A DNA stretch of 64,000 nt from the NCBI GenBank assembly GCA_003868215.1, contig QWDQ01000012.1, positions 1 through 64,000 of the forward strand. Direction: 5' to 3'. This DNA is from Pseudophaeomoniella oleicola. Lineage: Eukaryota > Ascomycota > Eurotiomycetes > Phaeomoniellales > Phaeomoniellaceae. The translations under genes were made by a program, and so were the position numbers. Position 1 is the stretch's first letter; each line of letters starts with the position of its first letter. This document shows, piece by piece, positions 11,532-23,479 of this stretch. The notes beneath the pieces were generated by a model. That model was not told the DNA's origin. It saw only the letters and a list, made by a program, of their open reading frames with translations, and did no database searches.

Positions 11532-12168
11532 GTTGCTTAATATCGAGATACTTGAGGAAGGAATGTTATTGAATAAATCATCAATGCGTCGATAACAATA
11601 AAGCAATGGAATGATTAGGTACTCACCAAAGAAGGGGCGTTCAACAATGCGACGCGTGAGGAACGCGTTCCACCCTTTTAATGGGGTTTGCGTTATAAGG
11701 GCGCCTTCTATAAGGCTACATTAGTGTACTACGTAGTAGGTAGTCATAAGTCATAGTCTGCTAACCCATCACAGGTATTCTTATGTTGCATGAATCCAGG
11801 AATGGTAATGAATCCAATTGGCTATGTTACACTGAAGCACAATCTCATTGTTCAGGCTTCCACTTGGTCCTGAGGACGAAACATCCCATAGGTACCTATC
11901 ACAAGAATATTGATACAATAACATGAAGTATCCTGGCTCCAGGACTCCCAAAAGGCCAACCCTTTTGTAGATACGCGCGCCATGCATCCTGCCCCAAAAT
12001 TATCCAGATCTGAAGTAGATCAAACAGCTCTCGGTCTTTTATTTTCTTACAAGAAACGCCTGGAAAGACTGGCATCCACTCTGCCAATGGATCTCACAAG
12101 ACAACTATGGTGTTGCACTGTCCGCAGACAGAAGTTACGTAGGCTCATGACGGCATGACTATACCATC
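11532..12168. other. Intergenic, tandem genes
   Basis: Upstream flank of the AT-hook gene. A GTGAGTACC donor-like site on the - strand near 11622-11631 could begin a 5'UTR intron ending just before the ATG. Palindrome TACTACGTAGTA at 11727-11738. No gene. Confidence 0.4.
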
Positions 12169-14984
12169 TTAGATCTCATCGTCTTCATCGGTGTCGACTA
12201 CTGCCTGGCTGCAAGCATCAAGGAGACGATCCACCATCCCCTGCTCCTCCGCCGGGAGACCGAGGTAGAGCTCCGAATGACCATTGTTGTCTGTATTTAT
12301 TGGTAACGGTGGCCTCAGTCGAAGTTTGACAATGAGACTGCGGTCTCCCTTCCTCGATACAGCCACTTTTCCAGTTTTCTGCGGAACAGGCGGACCAGAC
12401 TGGCCAGCAGACCGATCGCCTCTTAGCTTAGGTACCTGTTCCGTCTCTTTGGCTTTATCATTCTTTGGGCGTCGCGATCGTTCAACTGGCCTGCTTTGGT
12501 CCATTCCCGCCGTCGACAGAGGCTCAATGTGACTGCTTCGTTTCACCTTTGACTTTCTGGTTTGCCGGTCAGATGGTCCCTTGGCTGTAACAACCTTCGA
12601 CGTAGAATCGACGTCCGGTGTTGATGGCTGATTAGCATGCCGGATCGGCTGTTTTTGTGCCGCTTTCGGGGAAGTGTGAGCAGAAGATATCTCAACCTCG
12701 GGCTTGACAGGCTGCTGCAAAACTTGTCCGAGCTTTCGATGCGAAGGTTGTCTGACCACATCTAATTGGGTATCAAGCTCGCGCCGGCTTCGAGTGGGGG
12801 ATTTTATGGTTGAATCTGCTTCGACAGCTTCAAGTATCTTTCCCGTAGGCTTGCGTTTCCTTTTAGAGGAACGAAGTGCAGCGTCATGATCGCTCTGAAG
12901 TTGCATCGGTGAAGTGCCGGCTTCATCGCCGGTTTGAGCATCCAGATGTTCCTTATCCCAAGCCAGGAAATCTGCCCAGAATTTTTCGAAAGGCTGTGTA
13001 AGCCCGTATGAACGAAAATCACCGTCAGCTGTGGTCCCATCACCTGTCTTCGATCGTTTTGCCTTTTTTGACTTGGTGGATGTCTTGCGATTTTCAATGT
13101 CACCATCTTCGACATTGTCCAATGCAATATCCAGCGATGGCATCCCCGCGTGAGTTTCAAATGAGGTAGTAGACGATGGGACGTCGGCTGGTGATGTATT
13201 GCTGGCTGCGGAAGAATTTGACACAACATCTGCTGTCCGAGGTGTTGAAGTTGTTTGGGGAGCAACGCGGATCGTGTCAATTGAAGAGCTCAGAGAGCTG
13301 CTACTGTTTTGTTTTACAAGCCCCTGCTGTCGCCCCGGTCCCGCCGGCGCTTTCAAAGACGTCGGAAGTTGTTGCATAGGTGCAGGTGCACTCGACCGTC
13401 GAGACATGGATCCACCCGGATAATGTCGCTTGGAGGTAACCTTCTTAGAACCCAACTTAGACGCATTCTGACCTTTTCCGGGAGTTGAATATCGGATTCT
13501 CTTGCTAGAGTGGTTTCGCTTAGACTCAGCACTTTCTAGCGGCATCGTGGCATTTTGCGACCTGATGTCACGGGAATTGTGATCTGATGTTTGACCTTGT
13601 TGCGGTGATTCTCCGTGGCGCATATTGGCGGATAAAACTACCTGTAATTCATTTCGGTCATCGACATTACCCATGGAAGTGTCCTGGTGCTCGACCGAAC
13701 GCAACAGAACGTCGACCCCTTCAGTAACAGTCAAGTCGTTTGATAACTTCTCAAAGGCGTCTGCAATGGGTTCAAACTTATTTTCCTGAAGGCATTGCAA
13801 TAGACTGTCTGCAGCTTGTTGGCCTTCGCGGTCGACCGTCCTACTCCTCATTGTAGAGAGGACTTTGCATAACATGAACGCCGGGTAGGTCTGGCATAGA
13901 ACGTCGAAGTTCAAGTTCGCAAGGCTGTCTTCGTTAACATAGTTGTCGAAATATGAGTCAGCGAATAGCGGATGACGTCTAGGGTTGATGGTAAGTCCAG
14001 AGATGCGCGTTGACGGTACTGGCTTCCAAGGGTTTGACCGATCCTGTAGCGCACCTCGGTCTTTCATGGGCGTTTCTCGTTGTCTGCGGGATCTCTCTGT
14101 TTCAACAACCTGGGATACTGCATTTCCTTCTCGCAGCTTTTTGGCGACGTTAATCTTCTGAGCCACCCAGATAGCAAGCTCCTTCGCACCACCGTATTCG
14201 GAATAATCATGCATCGCAACTATAAGCTGTTCGTGGATCGATCTTGGAACCATCTTCGGTGTAGTCTCAGATTCAAGTGCTTCCCCATTTTGCTCAAAAC
14301 TTCGCGCTGCGTTGCTATCTGAGCTCCCAGTATCGACAGACTTGCTGCGATTACTTCCAATGTGCGGAGGTGGCCGATCATCGGGTTTACTTGAAGTCGA
14401 AATCTGACCTGTCATTGGCGATAATCCAGCGCCATCTTCAAGTCTCCTCTTCTTCACCGGTCGTGCTTCATCTCCACTGCTTACACGAGGACTTGGAGAC
14501 CACGATTTGCGGCCATTCTTGCGTGTTAATAGATTCCACCCCGTCTGGTCACGAGCTTTTGCAGTAAGTCGAGGTTGAGTGCGCAGATTTCGGATCTACG
14601 TGCAGAGACAGTTAGTCGCAATGCCAACACCCATATTGGAAGGTGAGATTTAGCAGCTATCGCATTATTAGGAAACAAGAGACGGAGATTATACCTTGGA
14701 CTGCTCGTTTGCGACCGTATCGGTATCTCCTGCATGGGGAGACTCGATCTGGCTCACTGTCATGGCAATGTCAGCGTTCTTCTGCTTGAATTTTTTCTCG
14801 ATGGAGGACCACATTTCCCGTAAAAGATCTCTGAGTGAAGAGACAGAGCTAGAAGAAGGAAATGGAAAGATGGGATTCTTGCTGATAGCACCATGATCAT
14901 ATATCAACGGAGAGAGACTTACTCGTATCGAAGAGCACAATAGAGATGGTGGTCCTGCCAATAATGTCCCGAGACCGGGCTCAT
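12169..14984 (-). CDS. Unknown basic, probably nuclear protein (880 aa)
   Basis: Three exons: 14984-14923, 14848-14695 and 14595-12169, with introns 14922-14849 and 14694-14596. The joins keep frame (CALRY-D-SVSSL and NEQSK-IRNLR). Product 880 residues. The N-terminus (about 1-70, MSPVSGHYWQDHHLYCALRY then LRDLLREMWSSIEKKF) looks folded and conserved. A middle block around the HPLFADSYFDNYVNEDSLANLNF stretch also looks ordered. Much of the rest is Ser/Lys/Arg-rich with several bipartite basic clusters, ending in an acidic tail. No family recognised; nuclear or chromatin-associated location is inferred from composition only. It shares a 299-bp divergent promoter with SWP1. Confidence 0.75.
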
Positions 14985-15283
14985 GCAGTCAGGTCTCAGA
15001 AGCAATGGACCGCATATAGCCTTTCAGGACCGCTCGTTCTTGTAACTCACAAGTCGATGGGATGCATATGGTCATGGCTGAAACATTGGTGTAAGGAATG
15101 AGGCATCGTGCATACAAAAACGTAGTGATGGAAGAGGCCCATGATTAGACGATCCCCTGCTCAACTTCCGTCCGAGGGCCCGCACCGCGGACGAAACCTT
15201 GTTCGGGTTCATTAGAGAACACGCATCATCTTGCTCCCCAATTGACACATCCAACAAGAAGACAACAGCTATACTCTCGCAAG
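14985..15283. promoter_or_regulatory. Short divergent promoter (unknown nuclear protein / SWP1)
   Basis: 299 bp between the two start codons. CCAAT-box matches lie at 15085-15089 (reverse orientation) and 15238-15242 (forward). No other gene fits here, so both transcripts must start within it. Confidence 0.6.
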
Positions 15284-16303
15284 ATGTGGTCCGCTGGAAA
15301 ATGTTTGCAGTTGTTGCTCATAGCATCCTCAGCCTCTCAGGCTTTTGCAGCATCATGGGGATTCAGTGACGCCACGGTATCCGTTCAAGGAAAGGGCAGC
15401 GGCGTCGGCAGCGCAACGAAGGAGAAGTAATCCCGCCAGGAATTCTCGTACCTGTTGAACAGATACTAACATACCTCTAGATTGACTGAAGGTCAAGCGC
15501 TGAGCAAAGCTGTCACCTTGGGAGCTTCCGACACCCTCAAGGTCATCCTCACAGCTGAAGAGTCCAACCAACCAAAGAAGCCGCATCAAGCTTTCCTTGT
15601 CTTGAAGGACACCGTTACCGGATTAGACGTATCATATCCTTTCAATGTGAAAGAGAAGGGTAAAGCTAAGATCGATCTGGTGAGTTAACGGTGTGCTGCG
15701 CCGGCGTCATTTGCTAACGATATCTAGAGCCATAAAGATTTGCCAACCCAATTCCTCAGGTCTAAGACTGCGGAAGCGGACATCGTCATCGCATCATTCG
15801 GTCCGTCCAAAGGCTACAAGTCAAAAGCGTTTACGCTCAATGTCGAGCTGGATCCCATGACACCTGTTGCTGAATCTGCCAAACCCCTGCGTTATGGCAA
15901 GCTGCCAGAGATCCATCACATTTTCAAGCCCGACCCTACGAATCCGCCTTTTGTTGTCACCTTGTTCTTTACTGCTGCAGTCCTTGCCACGCTGCCAGTC
16001 CTTCTGGGAACTGTAGGTTACTATTTGGTCCACTGCATTAAGCTGTACTGATTCACTCTCTAGTGGCTCTATCTTGGCGGAAACTTGAACCATCTCCCTG
16101 TGGCACTACAAACAGCCCCATTCGCTCACGCTTTGTTTTATGGCTCTATTTTCGGTCTAGAGGGTATTTTCTTTATGTACTATACTAGCTGGAATCTATT
16201 CCAGACGCTCCCTGCAGCTCTGGCTGTTGGCGCTGTTGCTTTCGTTAGCGGCAGCAGAGCACTCACCGAAGTTCAAGAACGTCGCTTGGCTGGGAAAAGA
16301 TAA
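15284..16303 (+). CDS. Oligosaccharyltransferase subunit Swp1 / ribophorin II
   Basis: Four exons: 15284-15426, 15481-15679, 15728-16012 and 16064-16303; the product is 288 residues. Signal peptide in residues 1-23 (LLLIASSASQAFA). A luminal beta-rich domain has the segment GQALSKAVTLGASDTLKVIL. Three C-terminal transmembrane helices begin at NPPFVVTLFFTAAVLATLP. Swp1 is a core part of the ER oligosaccharyltransferase that moves Glc3Man9GlcNAc2 onto Asn-X-Ser/Thr of nascent proteins. Length and topology match fungal Swp1. All three introns are 48-54 nt and every join keeps frame (KEK-LTEG, KIDL-SHKD, LLGT-WLYL). Confidence 0.93.
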
Positions 16304-16784
16304 AGATACTGTGCTGGATCTCAGACCTCCACGTCTAGCATATGGCGAGAAGAATAAACTACGGATACTTAGGCGTGTGTCCATTGTGCACTTTGGAGAC
16401 ACGGGAGCATTGGGTCATTTGTATCACGGCAGCAAGCTCAATTTTACCATTCAAAATGGGGGGCTCGCGATCTGTTGAGTTACACTGCAATATTGCAACT
16501 CCCGTTCAAAGTCCAGCGGCTGCTGTTGAGAACATGTACAGTACGAGCTGCGGAAGTTTATCGTTGGCCGCTTCGGTCACCGTATTTTGTGTGGAGAGCT
16601 TCCCCAATGTAATCATGATCGCATCGGATGTAACTTGATCATTTTCTATGATGTGGACGTGGACAAAATGTTTCGTTGAGAATCCATAGATTGTGGTGCA
16701 TAACTTGTACTGTACCATCATTTCCTCTTTTGCCTTGTCGAGTCTATCACTGCTGCATCGAAGAAGTCAATAAACGTTGCTGTC
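16304..16784. other. Intergenic
   Basis: 3' flank of SWP1 and 5' flank of the next gene. No coding or structural RNA signal seen. Confidence 0.4.
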
Positions 16785-17480
16785 ATGGGAGGCTCCTCGT
16801 CCAAAATTGCTCGCTCCACTGCGTCCGGTAGCAAGCGCAAACTCCCCAAAACCGTGTCGTCGCCAATGAACCAGCATTCTCCTGTCCCTCCAACCTCTAC
16901 AGACACGTCCCCTCTGCCTCAATCCTATGATACCCGCCAGCAAACACAACAAGGTCAGCAAGCATCTCCAACGCCAGGTCCAACAGTACAACCGTCACCA
17001 TCCTCACCATCCGCGCAACCGTCATCCACGCGATCCCGATTCATCGACCTCGACGCCCGAGACCCGACATTCTCTCAAAACCTCCGATCCATCGGACCCG
17101 TCAACCCTACACCAACCTTCTCGAATACCTCCACCTTCCAAGCGAAACCCACAAGGTCCGGCTCCGACGCTGGCGCACCAATCGGCACCACCACCGGCCA
17201 AATCTTCCCCGACTCCTCGACGAACCCGGCACTGCTTGTGATCCGAGCAAGAGAGCAGGCAGCAAATCACGCACAGGAGGAGGCCGAGTCGATGGGAAGG
17301 AAAGGGTTTCCGGGTCGCACGGTGGTCGATTCGGCGACTTTGGGCGCTATTGTCAAAGCGAGAGGTGCTGCTGAGGGGATGGGTGGCGATGCGGCAGTCG
17401 AGGAGCGATGGAGATTGAAAAGGGGGGTGTTGGAGGAGAAATTGGGACCGAATGGGAAAGTGTTTGGTGCGGTGGTTTAA
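16785..17480 (+). CDS. Small fungal protein with N-myristoylation signal
   Basis: Single-exon, 231 residues. It begins MGGSSSK, with Gly2, Ser6 and Lys7 fitting the N-myristoyltransferase consensus, so membrane attachment after Met removal is plausible. Residues 10-135 are Pro/Ser/Thr-rich and probably disordered. The C-terminal third (about NPALLVIRAREQAANHAQEEAESMGRK onward, split by Gly-rich turns) is helical and looks like the conserved part. I recognise no named family. Convergent with the SDR gene, 287 bp between stops. Confidence 0.75.
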   Translation: MGGSSSKIARSTASGSKRKLPKTVSSPMNQHSPVPPTSTDTSPLPQSYDTRQQTQQGQQASPTPGPTVQPSPSSPSAQPSSTRSRFIDLDARDPTFSQNLRSIGPVNPTPTFSNTSTFQAKPTRSGSDAGAPIGTTTGQIFPDSSTNPALLVIRAREQAANHAQEEAESMGRKGFPGRTVVDSATLGAIVKARGAAEGMGGDAAVEERWRLKRGVLEEKLGPNGKVFGAVV

Positions 17481-17767
17481 AAAGGATTAATATTGTCAAT
17501 ATTCCGCTGTCGATACTGCTAGCAGGTCGAGTGTCGCCCTGATTTGCTACCGAAATATGAGTACTTACGACAGAAATATATACGCGAGGAGGGTATGGTT
17601 GGTCCATGCATCCTCCTTCACCTGTACATTTTTCAATCACGAAACTTCAAGACCACATTGCGATGTATAGAAGGATCTATCTATCTCAAACGACTCTATT
17701 ATCATCCTTTCTCCAATCCACCCACCCTTCCTTCCCTTTTCCCCCCTCCCCTCCCCTCCCCCAAAAT

Positions 17768-18920
17768 TCACCAAGCACAATGCCCCCCATCAATCCTCAA
17801 ATCCGCCCCCGTCATAAACGCACTCGCCTCACTAACCAAAAACACCGTCGCGCCCCTGAAATCCTCCGGCCGACTCAATCGACCGAGCATGTTTTGCGTC
17901 GGCCACTCGTCGCGGCGATCGGGGAATTGTTGGAATAAAGCTTCGACCATGGCCGTGACGATGTAGCCGGGGGAGATGGTGTTGACGCGGATGCGGTGGG
18001 GAGTGCCCCATTCGGAGGCGAGGGAGCGCGAGAGTTGGAGGACGGCGGATTTGGAGGCGTTGTAGGCGGGGGAGAATAGATTCTAAAGGGAGAGAGAGGG
18101 AAGGGGTGGAGGGTTAGTGAGGCATTCGGGATTTGGGAGGGGAGAGGAGAAGAGAGAAGGGAAGGGGAAGGGGGGGGAGATGGTTTTGGCTTACTCGGTT
18201 GGCGATTGTGCCGCTCATGCTGGCTATCAGGACGATACTGCCGCCGTTACCGAAGCGGATCATTTGCTTCGCGGCGGCTTGGCTGGTCATGAAGACGCCG
18301 GTAACGTTGACCTCGAACATCCTGTTCGCGTCTTCAGCTGTGTACTCTAGCGCGGGTGTCTCTTGCTGTATCCCCGCCGCGGCGACCAGGCCGTCCATTC
18401 GCCCTTCGGCGTCGGCGATCTCTTGAACGACGGCGTTGAGGCCGTTGTTGTCTCGTACGTCGACTTGACGGTAATGCAGCGTGGTACCTAACTCTTCGGC
18501 GGCTCTTTGTTGTATCCGGAAGAAATCCGGAGAGGGTGTTGGCTGCCGATCGAGGGCGTATACAGTGGCGCCGGCTTCGAGAAGAGCTTCGGTTTGGGTT
18601 AATCCCAACCCTCGAGCAGCACCAGATACTAAGACAACACGATCGTTCAGGTTGAATTCCGGAAGGCGTTTCGTCGTGCCTAAGTAGCTTGCTGCCGCTG
18701 TATTGGATTCGAGATGGTTATCTTCTTCGGAAGGGGGCCCAGGCGGTGGACGCGCGGGACTCTTGGCCTTGTAGCCCCTGGGGGGATCAGTGAGAGACGA
18801 GGATCGCAACTGATGGCTTGTAGTGAAAGTCCGCATCGTAAAACACGAGCTTCGGCCGATGAGCGCTCTCGCAGCAGTAGCTGGAACTGCCCTCGGCAGT
18901 GACCGTAATGCTGTATTCAT
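17768..18920 (-). CDS. Short-chain dehydrogenase/reductase (sorbose reductase / D-arabinitol dehydrogenase-like), mitochondrial leader
   Basis: Exon 1 18920-18195, intron 18194-18083, exon 2 18082-17768; phase-0 join TIANR-NLFSPAYNASK; 346 residues. The Rossmann nucleotide-binding motif is GAARGLG near residue 100, preceded by VVLVS. Also present: VDVRD, the NNAG-equivalent AAAG, and the catalytic triad Ser236-Tyr249-Lys253. The C-terminus INTISPGY-like PG motif is followed by LVSEASAFMTGADLRIDGG. The first 45 residues are rich in Arg/Ser/Ala without acids, a mitochondrial-targeting type leader uncommon in this SDR branch. Likely reduces or oxidises a polyol or ketose with NAD(P)(H); exact substrate unknown. 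Confidence 0.9.
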
Positions 18921-19564
18921 TTCGTGGATGATGCTACAGCAGTGCGAGCTCGTGAAGGCTATAGTAATCAGTTCAACCTAAGTAACTGGAAGAATTTCGA
19001 GAAATAGATGGACAAGAGTCAATGAACGGAATCAAGAACCCGACGAGGAAAGCTCTCTTAAAAGAAGAACGGTGTGCACAAGCGAGGTGCAGGGTCTACG
19101 GCGTGCCCGACTCAGTGGACCTTCACCGAATGGCTCAAAGAAACGAGGCCAATAGTCCAGGCGAGGCGACGGTCTATCTGCCTCCAGGTATATCAGAGGT
19201 CCATGGAACGACGATGTCCAACAGCTAGCTATACACTATCGCATCTTGAGAGCTTCTGCTATGTTTCGACTACCCCTACATAACTTCATGGACTCCAAGG
19301 GCTGACTTGCTTTGTGAGCGGCTTTGTACGGCTGCGGGGTGCTTAATGCCATCACGGTCCAACTTGGATGAAACTGAAAAAGGAAAGCCGAAGTTGCCGT
19401 CTGGATTGAACGGAAGTATCGATCTGGTTAGTTATAATGCGGGGGAGGATCATCCCGCATCATCAGTGGAGTGACCCCCACCACTTACGTCGATATGACT
19501 TTTCATTCATACATTTGGCTCGTTGGCGCAGAGATGCAGGAGATAGAGTGACTATATGTCAACA
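18921..19564. other. Intergenic
   Basis: Promoter side of the SDR gene and 3' flank of the glutaminase gene. Nothing else recognised. Confidence 0.4.
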
Positions 19565-22254
19565 TCAGCTTGGTGATGGGACTGGCAACTCGGGTACCGC
19601 ATAAGTCGAGTTGCTGGGGAACGTCGATTGGAGTGACGTCCCTGTCAAACTGTTCTGACCCGTCTTCTCCATGGCAACAAGCGCGAATAAACTCCCCAAT
19701 ACAGGTCTTGCGATAAAATAAATCGGTGTGCCACTGTTGCCTTCTGGATAGTCTCCGTCACTGAGTACTGAGTAGAGGTCTGAAAATGCGTACGAGGTCG
19801 CAGTGTTGTTCAACCAATACGCGATAGCATTGACAAAGAGGCGTCTGGTATTTGGTTCGCATATCGATGCGGTCAACATCTCCCAGTCGGCCTTCGTATA
19901 TGTAACACGATTATCGAGTGGTATGCCGAAGACTTGACTGACCTGAGGATACCAGTCCGATTGCATCTGATAGAGCCATTGTGGGATGATCCCAAGATTC
20001 AGCAGTTTGTCTGGGAAGGCGTTATAGAGTAAATTCCAAGATGAACGCCACTGGTACGATATCATGACATGCTTCCCAGAGGGATCAATGGCGTGATCGA
20101 GCCAAAAGGCCATATACTCTGCGGATATCGTGCTCAAGTTCGTAGCATTGCTACTATGTCCAACCAATGTAGCGATCTGAGCCATACATTCGATCCCTAC
20201 AATGCCTTTCAAGGCGAGATTTGTGGTGTTTGCGGATAATCCAGCAAAGTCGTCTATTACGCAATTAGTCATAACCGAGTATGTAATGCAGGCCCGGTGA
20301 AGTAGCGGTACCTACCAGTGCTCAGCTGTAATGACGGGACGAGTGAAAATTCAATGAGATAATCCGTCCACCGCAGCAATTGTTCAAAATGTATGGCGAG
20401 CCAATCTGCATTACCGGAAAATTTGTAATACGAATATGCCATGATGAGCATGTTACCACATTCTTCAACGGGCATATATTCATCATCTCCCTCAACGTGG
20501 CCAGTTGCGTTCGGGAAGTTTGAACCCAAATCATGCATTGAGTACCCGTTTGGGTAGAAGCCTTGCTCTTGATTCTGGAACAACGGTTCGAGGTTATACC
20601 GTAGAAGTTCTGGATTGGCATACAAGAAGAACGACATTGCCGGGAAGACGACGTCGACAGTGTTGACATTTCCATCCGATGAGATCTCCTTTTGGAATGC
20701 CAGAGGCTCTGACTGGTTCACGGCATTCCCGTACCCATTATACGGCGGAGGTACTGTGAGGACGTAGGCAGCCACGATTTGCCTAGCTGCAAGAGCCACA
20801 ATAGCATAGTAGGATTCCGCTTCTTGGACGTCTGGGACAGCAATTCCACTGAAGTTGTTCGGATTAAGAAAGCCGTATCCACTTTCGGAGTTGAAAATGT
20901 ACTGTTGACCGAATTGGTCAACACCTTGATAGTCATAGTCGCTTTGGTTGCCGCTGTATGGTAATGACCCTGGTGGCGTAGCATTACTGTAGACGTAGGC
21001 CATGTTCGCCGAATAGTACGCATCTATATCGGATTTCAACTGCTCATCGAAGTCGTATGCCAGCCGTGCTGCCTCAGTGAAGTCATTGTAATGGAAGGCA
21101 ATCATTTGGAACAGGTCGCCATAGCATTCACTCCACCACGGCTCCAAGGATACGATTCCGCTTGGAGTGAGATATCGCATAGCGGGTTGTTGTGCTGAAC
21201 CAATGGTATACAGCGCAGTCGCGGAGAAGGTCGAACCGAAGTTGTGCGAAAAGCCGAACGAGGGCTCTTGGCTGCCAGAACCGCGATATTGGCTATCCAC
21301 AATGTCGTTTAGCACATGGTCCATCACATAGCGATATCTCATATTCGCAGAAAACCCTCCTGAAAATGAGAAGCTCGACGCTGAGCCCTGGCTCGTTGAA
21401 TACGTAAAGTTTCCCCATTGAGGAAACTGGTTCTCCTCTCCGAAAAGGTACTGTTCTTCGAGGGTATACCGCCTAGCAAGCGTAAGTTGGGGTCCGTACA
21501 TACAGTGTACCAACTTACCAGGTGAAGAAGGGCGAAGTGCCGTTGGTAGTTTCATTGATGGGGGCATTTCCTTGATAGATGTCCCATGAGACTGTAGCAT
21601 TAGTCTCGTATGAATTCCACTCAGCATTGATATCAGCATAAAATTGGACATCATGAGCGGCCCCATCATTAGACTCTGCGGTGATTGTAAAGTATGTAAG
21701 CGGTATACTTGTTCGACAAATATCCTTCGGTAGTACCGGCGACAAGAAGCACACGTAGACGTTTACAGGACCAGCAAGCAATGTGAAGTTAGACCAGGAC
21801 GAATCATAGCTCACAGACTTCGGAACGGCTGTGGTGAAATTTGGCAACGACGGCAATGACTTGGAGCCTATTCCAAAGACTTCAAAAGATGTCCCATCGA
21901 CAGTCACAATACCTTCCCAGCCAACAGTGTCTCCCGGCCTATTTGAGTCAGTGTCGTCATCCCACCGGATTTCCATGTTACTTACCAGAAGATAGGCCCT
22001 TCTGTGTTCAATGTTGCATTATTAGAGGTCGAAAGCCAGAAGCTCGTGTATCTTGTTTGACGGGTTCAGAAGTAATACTTGATACTGCCAGTGACCACTT
22101 ACGGAGATTTGACAGCTAGAGGGATAGCCGGGGGCCGACCTGGTGAGTACTGAGGCAAAGGATGGTCGTTGGCGTCAGAAGTGTTAGCAATGTATTGGGC
22201 TGCCGCGAGCATCAACCCGCACAGTACATAGAGAACACTAAGAGAAAACCTCAT
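19565..22254 (-). CDS. Secreted glutaminase GtaA-like protein
   Basis: Five exons: 22254-22103, 22051-21986, 21938-21519, 21472-20316 and 20253-19565. The introns are 46-62 nt and all phases agree. Product 827 residues. Signal peptide residues 1-20 (ends LMLAAAQ). The order of segments follows the fungal GtaA family: RPPAIPLAVKSPY at the start of the mature protein, GPIFWPGDTVGWEGIVTVDG, a beta-sandwich N-domain (DUF5127), then the large helical (alpha/alpha)6-like domain (DUF4965/DUF1793). Clear helical-domain segments are WWSECYGDLFQM, the DLGSNFPNATGHVEGDDEYM stretch, ECGNMLIMAY and LSTDDFAG. Family members were named for extracellular glutaminase activity in Aspergillus oryzae; catalysis by this one is inferred from family only. 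Many N-x-S/T sites fit secretion. Confidence 0.9.
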
Positions 22255-23479
22255 ACTGAAGATGCTCACAGTGGATGCAAGTATTTTGTCGGAACCGAGC
22301 CGGCGCCCAGGATTCAACAGAAATAAGAAATGCAAAGAGGAAACGAGGATCAGGACAGTAGAGATGTCCGTGAGGTCATATAAGTTCTAGTAATTCGCAA
22401 CAAGGTTATCTTTGTTCACCTACCAACCTATGCCTACCACAAATCATAGTCGTGGTAGGCCAAAAGTATGAGCAAAGACAATGTAAGCTCAGTCCAGAGG
22501 GACTAGGACATAGAATCTCATTGACATCGACTGTACGTAGTCAATACGAAAACAGAGGAGACTATTCGGTTGGTAGAAAGGAGGGGAAACAGTACAGAGT
22601 AGCATTTTGATATGCAGCGATGGCAGTAAACCGGTAAGATTAGCATAACGGAGTCCAATGAAGGAATTGATGTGACACGTTGAATATAGGATATACCTTG
22701 CACTCCGCCACGGGAAAACAGATTAAACATGAGCCGACCTGCGGCTAAAAGTCGTGAAGCAAAGTATCGCAGAACCTTCCTTCTTGAAAGTCCTCAAACT
22801 ATCGTCAGACAGATAGAATTGTCCAGCATTTGCGTGCATAAGAGACATGCGAAGCGTGCAAGAGGCGGAACTCGAGATGTGCCAACATAGACGATGATTG
22901 AATCAATCTGCGAGCTTCATCGATAAGGGAATTAAAATAAGTTGAGCGAGCAATGTTCTAGGAGCCTTGACGTGCTTCCTGGACCATGCAGTCGACAGAA
23001 GCGCCATTATATCGTTCCGGAATGCTTTGCATCAAGGGGCAGGGGAATCTTTTCGGATGGGTTTGTATAGCCATCCGTTATTATGACCGTCTTGTCTGTC
23101 GCTTGTACCTTTCTAATTCGTCCTGGTTGCAGTGCGGTACAACTAAATGGTGGCTGAGTTAGATATCACGATAACGGAAATGTGCGAACATGATCGATCA
23201 ACACTTTTGTATTTCGTACTGATAAGTCCTTATCAATGTCTATCTACCCACCGATCAACGACCTCCCTTTCACCCCGTATCAACACAAGGCCCCGTTGCA
23301 ACTACCAAGACAACACTCCGTTACATTGTATAACACTACCTAGGTATCTTGATAAGCCCCGCGTCCTCGTTGTGACGATTCTCGCTGCCGGAGTCGATAT
23401 AATCCTTCCCGTAGGAAGCATCTGTATCTTCCCTTCAACCTCCATCGAATTTGGCTACCGTCTTGTCTACATTGCAACG
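22255..23479. promoter_or_regulatory. Divergent intergenic region, glutaminase / amidase
   Basis: 1.2 kb between divergent starts. A TACCTAGGTA palindrome sits at 23337-23346. The in-frame open stretch upstream of the amidase ATG (from 23147) has no family similarity and is treated as leader. No gene seen. Confidence 0.45.

Noticed and set aside
10906-11595. 229-codon open frame on the + strand
   Set aside because: Mirror of the Ser/Lys-rich AT-hook gene; no domain character.
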